Positions 1 through 13,200 of a stretch of DNA of 64,000 bases are shown here, piece after piece. The first letter of the stretch is position 1, and the number at the start of each line of letters is the position of its first letter. The translations under genes and the position numbers were made by a program. Under the pieces are notes generated by a model. The model worked only from the letters and a program-made list of their open reading frames with translations. It had not been told where the DNA came from and ran no database searches. The DNA is from Euborellia annulipes (taxonomy: Eukaryota > Arthropoda > Insecta > Dermaptera > Anisolabididae): positions 1 through 64,000 of the forward strand of contig JAKCPI010015529.1 of the NCBI GenBank assembly GCA_023213315.1. The letters are read 5' to 3'.

Positions 1-3000
1 ACGTATGTAACTCCCGTGACAATGCAATATTTGATGTGTCTCATCTTTGTAGGTGAATTAATTACCAAATGGCGGCCGATCAAAAAAAGTGGGGGTAAAA
101 TTTTATAATCAAAATTTCTCCTATTTATAATTAAGTTAGAGTTTCGAGCATTGGCAGAGGTGTTAAATAGACTTTACTCTACAAAATGTGCTATTCAAAA
201 TAATTAAAAATTAATTAAATTCAGATTAGCGGCCAATTAATCACATTTCCATTGTTCGGTCCGACAAAGTTAGCGATTGAAATTACGACCAGTTCTACTT
301 AACCTAGAGCTTTGAAATTTTATACACGTATGTAACTCCCGTGACAATGCAATATTTGATGTGTCTCATCTTTGTAGGTGAATTAATTACAAAATGGCGG
401 CCGATCAAAAAAAGTGGGGGTAAAACTTTATAATCAAAATTTCTCCTATTTATAATTAATTTAGAGTTTTGAGCATTGGCAGAGGTGTTAAATAGACTTT
501 ACTCTACAAAATGTGCTATTCAAAATAATTAAAAATTAATTAAATTGAGATTAGCGGCCAATTAATCACATTTCCATTGTTCGGTCCGACAAAGTTAGCG
601 ATTGAAATTACGACCAGTTCTACTTAACCTAGAGCTTTGAAATTTTATACACGTATGTAACTCCCGTGACAATGCAATATTTGATGTGTCTCATCTTTGT
701 AGGTGAATTAATTACAAAATGGCGGCCGATCAAAAAAAGTGGGGGTAAAACTTTATAATCAAAATTTCTCCTATTTATAATTAATTTAGAGTTTTGAGCA
801 TTGGCAGAGGTGTTAAATAGACTTTACTCTACAAAATGTGCTATTCAAAATAATTAAAAATTAATTAAATTGAGATTAGCGGCCAATTAATCACATTTCC
901 ATTGTTCGGTCCGACAAAGTTAGCGATTGAAATTACGACCAGTTCTACTTAACCTAGAGCTTTGAAATTTTATACACGTATGTAACTCCCGTGACAATGC
1001 AATATTTGATGTGTCTCATCTTTGTAGGTGAATTAATTACAAAATGGCGGCCGATCAAAAAAAGTGGGGGTAAAGTTTTATAATCAAAATTTCTCCTATT
1101 TATAATTAATTTAGAGTTTTGAGCATTAGCAGAGGTGTTAAATAGACTTTACTCTACAAAATGTGCTATTCAAAATAATTAAAAATTAATTAAATTGAGA
1201 TTAGCGGCCAATTAATCACATTTCCATTGTTCGGTCCGACAAAGTTAGCGATTGAAATTACGACCAGTTCTACTTAACCTAGAGCTTTGAAATTTTATAC
1301 ACGTATGTAACTCCCGTGACAATGCAATATTTGATGTGTCTCATCTTTGTAGGTGAATTAATTACAAAATGGCGGCCGATTAAAAAAAGTGGGGGTAAAA
1401 TTTTATAATCAAAATTTCTCCTATTTATAATTAATTTAGAGTTTTGAGCATTGGCAGAGGTGTTAAATAGACTTTACTCTACAAAATGTGCTATTCAAAA
1501 TAATTAAAAATTAATTAAATTGAGATTAGCGGCCAATTAATCACATTTCCATTGTTCGGTCCGACAAAGTTAGCGATTGAAATTACGACCAGTTCTACTT
1601 AACCTAGAGCTTTGAAATTTTATACACGTATGTAACTCCCGTGACAATGCAATATTTGATGTGTCTCATCTTTGTAGGTGAATTAATTACAAAATGGCGG
1701 CCGATTAAAAAAAGTGGGGGTAAAACTTTATAATCAAAATTTCTCCTATTTATAATTAATTTAGAGTTTTGAGCATTGGCAGAGGTGTTAAATAGACTTT
1801 ACTCTACAAAATGTGCTATTCAAAATAATTAAAAATTAATTAAATTGAGATTAGCGGCCAATTAATCACATTTCCATTGTTCGGTCCGACAAAGTTAGCG
1901 ATTGAAATTACGACCAGTTCTACTTAACCTAGAGCTTTGAAATTTTATACACGTATGTAACTCCCGTGACAATGCAATATTTGATGTGTCTCATCTTTGT
2001 AGGTGAATTAATTACAAAATGGCGGCCGATCAAAAAAAGTGGGGGTAAAATTTTATAATCAAAATTTCTCCTATTTATAATTAATTTAGAGTTTTGAGCA
2101 TTAGCAGAGGTGTTAAATAGACTTTACTCTACAAAATGTGCTATTCAAAATAATTAAAAATTAATTAAATTGAGATTAGCGGCCAATTAATCACATTTCC
2201 ATTGTTCGGTCCGACAAAGTTAGCGATTGAAATTACGACCAGTTCTACTTAACCTAGAGCTTTGAAATTTTATACACGTATGTAACTCCCGTGACAATGC
2301 AATATTTGATGTGTCTCATCTTTGTAGGTGAATTAATTACAAAATGGCGGCCGATCAAAAAAAGTGGGGGTAAAGTTTTATAATCAAAATTTCTCCTATT
2401 TATAATTAATTTAGAGTTTTGAGCATTGGCAGAGGTGTTAAATAGACTTTACTCTACAAAATGTGCTATTCAAAATAATTAAAAATTAATTAAATTGAGA
2501 TTAGCGGCCAATTAATCACATTTCCATTGTTCGGTCCGACAAAGTTAGCGATTGAAATTACGACCAGTTCTACTTAACCTAGAGCTTTGAAATTTTATAC
2601 ACGTATGTAACTCCCGTGACAATGCAATATTTGATGTGTCTCATCTTTGTAGGTGAATTAATTACAAAATGGCGGCCGATCAAAAAAAGTGGGGGTAAAG
2701 TTTTATAATCAAAATTTCTCCTATTTATAATTAATTTAGAGTTTTGAGCATTAGCAGAGGTGTTAAATAGACTTTACTCTACAAAATGTGCTATTCAAAA
2801 TAATTAAAAATTAATTAAATTGAGATTAGCGGCCAATTAATCACATTTCCATTGTTCGGTCCGACAAAGTTAGCGATTGAAATTACGACCAGTTCTACTT
2901 AACCTAGAGCTTTGAAATTTTATACACGTATGTAACTCCCGTGACAATGCAATATTTGATGTGTCTCATCTTTGTAGGTGAATTAATTACAAAATGGCGG

Positions 3001-3350
3001 CCGATCAAAAAAAGTGGGGGGGGAAGTTTTATAATCAAAATTTCTCCTATTTATAATTAATTTAGAGTTTTGAGCATTAGCAGAGGTGTTCAATAGACTT
3101 TACTCTACAAAATGTGCTATTCAAAATAATTAAAAATTAATTAAATTGAGATTAGCGGCCAATTAATCACATTTCCATTGTTTGGTCCGACAAAGTTAGC
3201 GATTGAAATTACGACCAGTTCTAGTTAATCTAGAGCTTTGAAATTTTATACACATATGTAACTCCCGTGACAATGCAATATTTGATGTGTCTCATCTTTG
3301 TAGGTCAATTAATTTCGGCCTATCAAAAAAAAGAGGGGGTGAAATTTATA
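1..3350. repeat. 325-bp satellite array (10 copies plus a partial)
   Basis: Copies begin at 1, 326, 651, 976, 1301, 1626, 1951, 2276, 2601 and 2926, an exact period of 325 bp, with a decaying partial copy from 3252. The copies differ at only a few positions, for example CTTTATAA/TTTTATAA after the G run, and GAGCATTGGC/GAGCATTAGC. Only the last unit has extra substitutions and a one-base gain. This is the pattern of a recently homogenised satellite whose edge lies at about 3.35 kb. The array runs off the left end of the window. I see no open reading frame and no hammerhead core in the unit. Confidence 0.97.
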
Positions 3351-3505
3351 ATCAAAAATTTCTCTTCTTTTAAAATACAAATTGTCTTATTGTATCGTGT
3401 ATATGTATATAACTCATACGTATTAATATTTTATTACAAAAACTAAAAAGAGTTAAATAAAATAATATAAAAAAAAAATTTAAAAACAACGCTTTTATAA
3501 ATGTA

Positions 3506-3902
3506 CTAAAAAGAGAAAAATAATTATGTATAATTTCTTTAAAATTATATTAAAAATTAATATATGTTACTAAAACTAAAAGCGTTGGGCGCGCAAATTA
3601 ACAATCTCTTGCAATTTGCATTGCAGAGGATCAACTAACCTTAATTCACCGATACATGAATCAAAAAAATAAAAATAAAATAAAATAATCTAACTAGAAC
3701 ATTTGAGTCACTTCAAACTGTTTTGCCTAACTACCCGCCAAGTCTATGGTATGAAAATGTATTCATAAAACATATAATAGGCCTATTTATACAATTAAAA
3801 TTTGCAAATCCCGCGCCCAACGCTTTTAGTTTTAGTAACATATATTAATTTTTAATATAATTTTAAAGAAATTATACATAATTATTTTTCTCTTTTTACT
3901 CG
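3506..3902. repeat. foldback element with 90-bp inverted arms
   Basis: The segment at about 3506-3596 is repeated in inverted orientation at about 3811-3900, including the words AAAGCGTTGGGCGCG and CGCGCCCAACGCTTT. The spacer is about 215 bp and non-coding. It is a typical non-autonomous palindromic element. The family is not identified. Confidence 0.85.
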
Positions 3903-4371
3903 TGCTACCGCTTCTTTAAATCGTCATTCTTCTGGAAACTGTATCTTATAATCGAGCTTTTTGTCTTTCTTGTGTAATTATTACACACAAACATTGCAGA
4001 GCCCGGCATTTTTATTTTTAATTATTGAAAAATTTTCAATTTGACAAGATAAAAGTGTGCTTGGCGCGAAGTGAATATCAAATTTTGCTCCCCCGAATGG
4101 GAATTTCGGGATGAAAATAATTTTCCTGTAATCCCGAGAAGGTCCTCTTTATGCATAAAAAATTTCATTTCAAAATTCCAACGGGAAGTTGCCTAAATAG
4201 AGCGTGACAGGCAGACAGACGGACAGACGGACAGACAGACAGACAGACAGACGGACATTAGTGAATTATATATATAGATTTTTGAAATAAAGAAATATTT
4301 TATCTTAAATGTTTATTTAGTGCCAATTAATTCTACAATTTTATGTGAATATACATTTATTAAATTGCAAT
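3903..4371. repeat. repeat-derived segment with GACA microsatellite
   Basis: There is no gene here. An imperfect CAGA/GACA/GACG tetranucleotide tract runs at about 4206-4257 and is followed by TTAGTGAATTATATATATAG. Such tracts are often the tail of a retroposed element. I infer an old transposon 3' end, without a family assignment. Confidence 0.5.
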
Positions 4372-5307
4372 TAGAGAGCGGAAAAAAAAGTCTTTCGACT
4401 TTTGTCAATTTTGAGACTTTTCCAGATATTTTTAGAAATCTCCTTCCACCTATCCCACAAAAAGAAACAAGAAACGTTTTTTGAGATTTTCAAAAACGAC
4501 TTTTGCGACGTTTTAGGCGCTCTTTTGCCTCTCAGAGACTATTTTTGAAAAAAGCGACTTTTATGACCTACTTTTTCAAATTTTTTTAATATAATATGCT
4601 TTTTTTTTTAATTTTGAATTTTTGGCTACTAAAATTGTGAGATCATTTAGGGTTTTTTTTTTTTTATTTATTTATTTATGGTCTTTTTCACCATCTTTTT
4701 TAAATCTCTTTTTTTTAGACTTTTTGGCATCTTAGGCCATATAGACTTTAACGATACAAAATTATTTATATACGGTATATTAGGGGGCCAGAAACATTTA
4801 TTTATACCAAATGATCTAACAAGTGTAAATAAATATTCATCGGACTGCCTGAGACCTTTAAGACTATCATTATTGACATTTATCAACAACTCTAGTATCT
4901 CGTCTACGAGCCCCCCCCCCCCCCCCGGGTGTTTACATCTTGAATTCTAATATATCGGCGGAAACTAAATATATGTCGACACAAATCTTTGGTTTGACAA
5001 GCACAGAACACATTCATTTACCGAAGGTAAGAGATAGTTGTGTCCTGTGCGACCAGTCACACCAGATTTTTGCTTTTGTACTAATTAAATATTTTTATTT
5101 ATTTAATTATATTCTAAATAACTACGCCATATTTCAGTTGACGAGAGATAAGGTCTCTATTTCTTTTACTTTTTCATATTATTAAATGTTAAAATTGAGA
5201 GCGACTTTTTTGCCAAAAACAGACATTTTATCGACTAATCAGCTAGAAAAGAATAGACTTTAAGAGCGACTTTTTTCAGAAAATAAGAGACTTTTTTCCG
5301 CTCTCTA
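4372..5307. mobile_element. non-autonomous DNA transposon, TIR TAGAGAGCGGAAAAAA
   Basis: The left end TAGAGAGCGGAAAAAA and the right end TTTTTTCCGCTCTCTA form terminal inverted repeats around 936 bp. The interior repeats the theme of GACTTTT words and has a poly-C run near 4910-4926. It also holds a copy of the 80-nt hairpin repeat (4986-5066). No transposase frame is visible. Small open frames here are low-complexity and are not annotated. Confidence 0.7.
4986..5066. repeat. 80-nt hairpin repeat, diverged copy
   Basis: A diverged member of the dispersed hairpin family: a 5' arm ending in GACAAGCACAGAACACA, a loop with TTACCGAAGGTAA, and a 3' arm ending GTCACACCAGA. It sits inside the TIR element at 4372-5307. 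Better copies are at 12059, 52884, 61081 and 61282. Confidence 0.75.
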
Positions 5308-5515
5308 GTAATCATCATTAACATTATTACTATATATAAAGTGCTAGCCATTCACTTCCGGTATATGTAATGTGTTTACCACTCTCTCTTGTTGAGTGAC
5401 CAGAATCAGAAGTGGGGGGATTCAGAGAAGGAAATTTGAAATTTCCAAACAGTGAGCAAAAATAAATTTGATGCATTTGCTCGCCTAAGGTGAGCAAGGG
5501 AGTACAGGGGGCACA

Positions 5516-5755
5516 CAGCGGCGTAACTAGCCTTTGAGGGCGGAGGGGGCGAAGCTCAACTGGGGCGCCGTTTTTCGTTCGACCTTTTTTTTGTAATTTT
5601 TCTCCGGATTTGTGATATAAAATGAATTTATTATGAAATTTCAAAAAAAAAGTCGGAGATTTTGGGAAAAAGCGGATGCGCGCCAAAAGCTTGATGCTCC
5701 TGAGGCGGGGGGGGGGGGTGAGCGCCTCCTTCGCCCCCACCTGGATACGCTACTG
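5516..5755. mobile_element. hAT-like MITE (CAGYGGCGTA ends)
   Basis: The element begins CAGCGGCGTAACTAG and ends GGATACGCTACTG, inverted ends of the hAT type. Imperfect 8-bp flanks (GGGGCACA left, GGATCACA right) could be a decayed target-site duplication. The interior is G/C-run rich and non-coding. Related ends occur at 7985-8986, 12771-13169 and 40376-40615. Confidence 0.6.
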
Positions 5756-5974
5756 GGATCACAGCCGAAGGCGGGCTTTACCGCTGTGTTTTAGATATTA
5801 TAGTCCACTAAATTAGCAATTTGAAATTTTTTGGACCACTAATATAATTTTTTTTTTTTTTTATTTAAAATACTAACAGAATTCTAAAAGTTCCTAATTA
5901 AAATGAGCAGTGAGTTATGTGTGTTTCCACCTTAAGTAGTTATATAGGTTATATATTGATAGAAAGTTTATTAT

Positions 5975-6028
5975 TTATTCGCTAATATTTTGCAAAATTG
6001 CGATATAGGAGAATGAAGTATTGACCAC
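5975..6028 (-). CDS. Or exon: last exon, TM7 end and stop
   Basis: 18 codons including TAA, after TTTTTTTTAG. It encodes VVNTSFSYIAILQNISE, the family's conserved terminal NTSYSYF-type motif. Confidence 0.92.
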   Translation of the reverse strand: MVNTSFSYIAILQNISE

Positions 6029-9000
6029 CTAAAAAAAATGAATTTTTAAGCTAAGATTTTTTTTATTCTAGATATAAAAACAATTTTTTTTTAAATAATA
6101 ACAAATACCGAAGTTAAGGTTTCCAGGTTGATTTTAATAAAAAGCATGGCCCGATAGTTCACTGGACGAATTTGTGCTCTCATTATTATCATTTGAATTC
6201 CAATCCTAAACATCAAATTCATATCATCTGGCCAACAACTAGAATAGGCACTTACTGCCAGTTCTATACTCTGAAAAAAAAAACGAAATGTTTAAAAATA
6301 TAAAAACATTTAAAATTTAGAAAAAAATTCTACTTTTTGATAAACTCCATCACAAGTTTTTGAAGTCATAAATACTTCGATTAAAAGTAAAGTAATATAT
6401 ACAAAAAAACGCATTACTTCAGGTCCTAGATCATTTTCCTAAAAAAGTTTTTTAAAGAGAAGTTATATTTATAAAATTATTTTAAATTAACAATTATACT
6501 TGCATTCATTAAACTATAACCCAAAAAACAAAAAAGCATTGTAAATGCCGTATATTGCGTAAAAGCTATGGGGCCTAATAAACGTTCGATTGAAGAAGCC
6601 AAGCTTAAAGAAGAATACATTTAAATTAATTATTATAAATAATATTATAATAAAAAATTTACATTTACCTAAAAAGATGATTATGGTATCGAATGCCATC
6701 AGCCAATTTAGCTCTTAATTCAGGATCTTTTGTATCTTGTAAACCCTTAAGATCGTAACTTAAAACATCAAAATGAGCACTTAAATTTTCGTTTATTGTA
6801 ATTAGAAATAAATCAATTAGTCCAAAGTTTGTGCATACCCAAAGTACGAGAAGGAGCTAAAGATATAAAAAGAGATTTAAATAAGTACGGTGGCGAGCAA
6901 AATTTTATGGGTGATGATAAGTGAATGCTATAAGAGAATATTTTTTTCTGAATATTTCGAAGTCATCCTCCTGAGAGTCCTTTGAGAAAAATTGACTCTG
7001 CATGGACCCCAAGCACATTCGTTAGAGCGCTAATTTAACGAAACCATTGGAGCTAGAAGGCTAGAAATTTTATATACACGTAGGCAAACATTCAGTGAAT
7101 ATAGATCAATGATCCTTTTTACTCTCATCTGATTGGCTAATCGGATGGTGATATATAATGAAAAAATAAATGTTTAAATATTAAATTTTAGCTTCATCTA
7201 AGTAATCTCTAGGAAATTCTAAACTCATTACAAAAAATCCGATGCAAATTGAAGAAACGGTTTGCGAGTTAGAGACATTTGAAGATTCAAAATTTTATTT
7301 CTTTTCTATTTTAATTTTTTCGACCTCTTAATTCGAGCAAAGGAGGGGCGGAGTCTGCCTCCCCCTCCCCTCCTCTCTGTTTGTTGCTCTTGACCAAGGC
7401 GCCCCTCCACCTCTTTTCTAAGAAAATAAAATAATAAATTAAAATTATTATCTTCGGACAGATTAAAAAGAATTTTAAAGACTCGTAGAAAAAAAAATTT
7501 GTTATGATGGTCACACAAATTTCTCTTAACTTTGGCTGAGCTTGTCACACCAGATTTTTTTTTTATTTTTTTTTAAACCTTCACACTTTTTTCACATTCA
7601 CACTCACACACACACATTTACACAGTCTTTTCTAAATATATGTCGACACCAGATTTTTCTCAAAGGACTCGCTCTAAAAAAAAAAAAAGATTTCATTTCA
7701 TATCATGGGCGTATCCAGGATCAAATCTAGGGGGGGGGGGGCATGGTCAGATCATGGTCGTCCAGGGGGGCAGATCATGGTCGTCCAGATTGTGACATAG
7801 CTATTTTTTATATAGAGGGGTAAAGCCTTCGAATTAAAGGCCTAAAAACCCTAGAGTCCTAACAAAAAGAATCATTCCCCGTCGCCATCCACCAATTTTG
7901 TTTCGTTTCATCACTTTATAAACATTTAATTTTTTTTTTTTTTTGCTTCTAGGGGGGGGGGCAGCTGCCCCCTGCGCTCGCTGGCAGTGGCGTAACCAGG
8001 GGGGCGAGGGGGGGCTCGAGCCCCCCCGCCCCAGGCGCATCGAGCCCTTGGCGCCCCTCGAAACCGACATAGGCGCCCTACGGCCTCTAAAATATAGCCC
8101 AGCGAATGTGATTTTATCATATTTTTTTCATCGAATGTCTTAAAAAATTGATTATTTTCTTTTAAAATTATATTACAACTTGAATTCTACTATTTTAAAT
8201 GAATTTAATTCCAAAAATAATAAATAACGTATATAGAGGCTTTATAATTAAAATTTTTTTTATTTTGCAATATATAAGCCTTAATTTGATGTTTTAAGGC
8301 TGTGGAGATTTACTCAGGATTCGTATAAGCCTTAATATTTAATTTTTTGGAATTCAAAATTTTTTTAAGCATGAAGGAATTGAGCTATGAGACTGAAATG
8401 TTATATTTAAGTTAAACACCCCCCGGGACCGTGAAAATAAGCTTTTAATCAAAATCGGCTAACAAGTACTAGTATTTTACTGATGTAGTTTTTCAGTTTT
8501 TTTCGATTTTCTCAAAATGAAAGGGCTTTTACCATTCTTCAGGCCCGCCCGAGCCCGCCCGGAATTTTTTCAAATCCGCCCATTCCCGCCCGAGATTTAG
8601 TGAATTAATGAACGAATGTCTAGCAATTTTTAAATAAAATTCCATTTGCATGCCCGTCGAAATAAAATACTCTATTTTAAAAGTTTTTATTCTTTGATAT
8701 TTTCCCGAAAACTGAATAGTTTTTGAAATAATCACAGAAGAAAACGACATTTTTCGTAAAAGCAAAGAAAAATCAAAACAAAATAATACAGGTGTCAATA
8801 AAAAACATGTAAATATAAACAAATTCGCTGAGAAAATTACTGGATGCAAGAAATTTGCCCGCCGAAGGCGGGCAATTGCTCGCCGAAGGCGAGCAAGGGG
8901 TCCAGGGGCGGAGCCCCCCTGGAAAATCGGCGCCCTAGTTGAGCTTCGCCCCCCCCCCCCGCCCTCAAAGGCTGGTTACGCCGCTGCTCGCTGGGTACGC

Positions 9001-10204
9001 CCATGATTCATATCATATCAGAATTGGATGAAATTTTATGTCCTCTTGTGACAATATTCTAGTCCTTGTTTTTATCAATTCAGCTTTCAATTTTTGAGGC
9101 TTGTTAATTTTATTTTATCAAATCGTTGTTTATACACAACCCACAACATGTATAAAAAAATTTCCAAGATCCCTTAATTTAGCAACATTATAAGATTTTA
9201 TAGTCATTTTTAGAATTAAATTTTATAAAATTTGAGTATAAACAGATGAAATCAATCAATTTGACAATTATTTCAACTAATGGAAGAGCATCAAATTTTT
9301 TTTTCCAATTCGATCGGCGCCCAGAGACCAGCCAGGGAGACTTGCGTAACTCTTGTCTAAGCCTTTCGTCGCGCGCGAGATCGCTTTTCAAAAAATCGCT
9401 AAATCTCTCTTATTTATTCAAGGATTTGAGGCAAAATGCAAAACTGGTCTCTTGAATCAATTATAAAGCCATAGGAATTTTTCTATTTAGCTACGCCCAC
9501 ATAAAATGAGGGTTTTGAGGGTTTGTTGATGACACTCACGACTTCGAATGTCAACTCCCGCCAATATTTTTTAATTTATTGTTTTTTAATTAAATAAACA
9601 CATTTAGGGCTTGATATCGATTGAATAAATTAAAATATAAAATATTCCAACTAAAACAATCCATTTTCGGCTAAGGAATGTCCTAAAAATAATAAAAAAT
9701 CGATTTTAATTTATTTTGACAGATTAATTTTTTTCTTTTCAAAATAATAAAAAAAAATATTCAATTTATAGAAATTTATTTATTTACAAGGAAAGAAAAT
9801 TTTTTTTAGTGAATAGTGCATTAAAATCAGCACTAAATCCTGAATCTTACACATTTATGTCAATTACTAGTTTGCTCTATTTAATAAGAGAATGTGACAA
9901 CTATGTTTGCTTGAATTTTCGTAAATTTGCTAAAAACTAAAAAAAGATATAAAAATTGGTGTTTATTGATTCGTTTTCGGCATTAAATACAAAATTTAAT
10001 CGATATCTTAAATATCTTCTACCTTTTATGTTTAATGATATTAAACCTTCTCAAATTTTGTATCGTTTTTACTTTCTCGTATAATAGTTATAACATACTT
10101 CTCGTATAGAGAAAGTATTGTAATCGTAAAAAAATTCGACTTGGAGATTTTGATGTTTCTCCACGTTTTAGACCTCCCTGAGTCCAAAAATACCATTTTT
10201 GGCA

Positions 10205-10257
<53 letters not shown>

Positions 10258-13200
10258 CAAAGCAGCTAGATGGATGAAATTTGGTATATGCTCATTACAC
10301 TAAAATTGTAGATTTCTCGCAACTTTTGGAGTAAATAAGTCACTTGGAAGTAGTACTTTACCTAATAAGTTTTTTCAGAAATTTCAAAATTTTCAATTTT
10401 TTTTTCATATTGTGATAAAATACTCAATTTTAAAAAGTTTTTATTCTTTGACATTTTTTCAAATGGACTCAATAGATTTTTAGTTATCGAAGGTAATTAT
10501 TAAAATATTTTTTTTAATTTGTTGAGTATAAAAAAAAAACAAACTTATAATAGCTTCTGAGAAAAGGCAGAAAAAAATCGAGAAAATTCGGGTTAAGCAA
10601 GGCTAAGAACTGCTGGACCGTGGATAGGTGACCCGCTGAGTGTTGAGTCACTCATCTGCTGGAAGCCATTTTATTTAATTTCCCAAAAGTCAAATGATCT
10701 TAGAGGCCAAAATATAAATTGAAAATACAATTCACTTTAACACCCGTCTCAGGAAGAAAAATAAATCCCACCTCAATATTCAATCAAAAAATAGAATATA
10801 TTTATTTCCTTTATTAAAATAATTAAATCTCTCTAAGGAAAAATAATAAAATTTGTTATTTAATTAAATTTTTCTTTATTTTTTTTCTTTAGGGACTCGA
10901 ATTGAATAAAGACGGAGAGCCTTGCAAGCAAATGGTGTGCATAATTACAAGGGACCGCCGGAAAGTGCTGCCCCTGGTGTGTAATTCTATAAACCCCCTT
11001 GTTTTAATCTTTAATTTAATCAAACAAATTTCATAAAATTAGTATAAATATCACGGAGGGGACAACTTAAAGGGGGAGGGAGGGAACCCAAAAGGCGCCC
11101 CCCTCTTCGAAAAAGCAAAAATTCAAATATTGTTCTATAAGAGGCTTTGGAATGGCATTTGAATAGAAAGAGAGTGAAGGTAATGAGTGCGAGTGAGATG
11201 GAGAGAGTCGCTTAAAGATGCTGAGTCACCGTCCTTGGTGCACAAAAACAGGATTCCAAACAATGCGCGTGACATCATCTCTTCTGAGAAGAAATAAAAT
11301 TATTTGTTTTTTTTTTTTATATTCATCAAATTAGAAGACAAAAACAAATTAAAATAATTCAAAAAAATGAATAAGAAAAAAATTATTTTAATAAAGGAAA
11401 TAAATATATTATATTTTTTGATTGATTGTTGAGGTGGGATTTATTTATTTTTCTTCCTGAGACGGGTGTTAAAGTTAATTGAATTATCAATTTATATTTC
11501 GGCCTCTAAGATCATTTGACTTTTGGGAAATTAAATAAAATGGCTTCCAGCAGATGAGTGACTCAACACTCAGCGGGTCACCTATCCACGGTCCAGCAGT
11601 TCTTAGCCTTGCTTAACCCGAATTTTCTCGATTTTTTTCTGCCTTTTCTCAGAAGCTATTATAAGTTTGTTTTTTTTTATACTCAACAAATTAAAAAAAA
11701 TATTTTAATAATTACCTTCGATAACTAAAAATCTATTGAGTATTTGAAAAAATGTCAAAGAATAAAAACTTTTTAAAATTGAGTATTTTATCACAATATG
11801 AAAAAAAAATTGAAAATTTTGAAATTTCTGAAAAAACTTATTAGGTAAAGTACTACTTCCAAGTGACTTATTTACTCCAAAAGTTGCGAGAAATCTACAA
11901 TTTTAGTGTAATGAGCATATACCAAATTTCATCCATCTAGCTGCTTTGGTTTTTAAGCAATCGTGTTCACACACACATCCAGACGTAATTCCAAAAGAAT
12001 ATACGAGAAAGTCTCGGGGAAGTCATTCCCCATATTTTGAGTATAACTCGAAAAAAAATCTGGTGTGACTGGCGCACAGCACACAACTTTCTCTTACCTT
12101 CGGTAATCGAAAGTTGTGTTCTGTGCTTGTCACACCAGATTTTTTGTGTCGACATATATTTAGTTCCCGACAGTACGGAACATATGAATTCAGATGTAAA
12201 ATTTATAAGTATGGGAAAATATTTATATTTTGTTGCCATGGCAACCATTTCTCCTATCTTCCCTATGAAATACAAGAGTAAAGTGGTCTTCAGAAGATTT
12301 CAATTGCAAAATGAGAATATACATTTTAAAGAGAATCTAAAAAATAATTGATTTTTGAATTTTAAAAAAATCGTTGGAGCAAATTTTGAGAAAATCGAAA
12401 AAAACTGAAAAAGTACATCAGTAAAGTGCTAGCACTCTTTGGCCGATTTTGATTAAAAGCTTATTTTTCCGGTCCCGGGGGTGTTTAACTTAAATATAAA
12501 ATTTCAACCTCGTAGCTCAATTCCTTCATGCTTAAAATTGAACACAGACACACCCACCCACCCACCCACCCACCCACCCACAGACAGACCATGTCGCGAA
12601 AACCACTTTTTTGGATTCAGGGGACCTCAAAACGTGAAGATCCATCAAAATCTCGACATCGAATTTTTGACATGAATCCAATACTTTCACTCTATATATA
12701 TATTACATATATACATAGGTAAGAGAAAGTAATAATTGAGATACAAAAATAACAAAAGTAGATTCTTAATCAGTGGCGTAGGGAGCTTAACTCGCGCCCG
12801 GGGCACAATACCTTTTTAGCGCCCCCCCCGCATTCGAAAACCATAACATTATACAGGGGCGTATGTAGAAATTTTTTTGGTAGGGCCCGAGCTCAAAAAT
12901 TTCCTTGCCTGCGGAAAATTTTTTGCCCTGCTGTTAAAATCATTTTACCTTTTTTTAGGGAGGCTAAGTTTTGCGGAATTTTTCCCCCTTCCTGCGGAAA
13001 ATTTTTTTTTTTTTGCGGAACCAAATTTTTCCGTCACGCGGAAAATTTTTTTAATTTTTTTCCCGAACATTAAAATTATTTTTTGTTTTGCGAATTTGTT
13101 TGGCGCCCCTTTGTCAGTAGCGCCCGGGGCATGATGACCCATCATGCCCCCCCTCTCGCGACGCCACTGACGTTTGGTATACGAGGTTAGCACGCTAACC

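Larger units (their letters stand above)
10071..12012. mobile_element. large foldback element enclosing an exon-like segment
   Basis: The ends ACTTTCTCGTATA (10071) and TATACGAGAAAGT (12012) are inverted. Internally, about 10257-10828 is repeated in inverted orientation at about 11384-11948, starting with CCAAAGCAGCTAGATGG and differing at scattered positions. A (TG)n tract lies at 10207-10256 on the left side only. The 555-bp spacer contains an open segment with splice-like borders (10893-10976). End sequence and layout resemble the dispersed element at 12059-12730, so the two are probably distant relatives. Confidence 0.85.

Noticed and set aside
1..3350. CRISPR array
   Set aside because: The repeats are 325-bp direct tandem units with no spacers, in a eukaryotic genome.
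1..3350. Self-cleaving satellite ribozyme
   Set aside because: I looked for CTGANGA with GAAA in the unit and found none in a suitable arrangement.
4678..5185. Two overlapping plus-strand open frames of 80-90 codons
   Set aside because: They run through poly-T, a poly-C run and the hairpin repeat inside a TIR element. Their translations match other repeat copies in shifted frames, so they are not genes.
5330..5740. 136-codon minus-strand frame
   Set aside because: It spans a hAT MITE boundary and G/C runs. The composition is Pro/Leu/Lys-rich with no domain, and it lacks any counterpart in the related MITEs.
12037..12351. About 100-codon frames over hairpin-ended copies (also 52798-53175 and 61087-61371)
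   Set aside because: The shared peptide comes from the non-coding hairpin and its flank. It appears on both strands because the hairpin is self-complementary.
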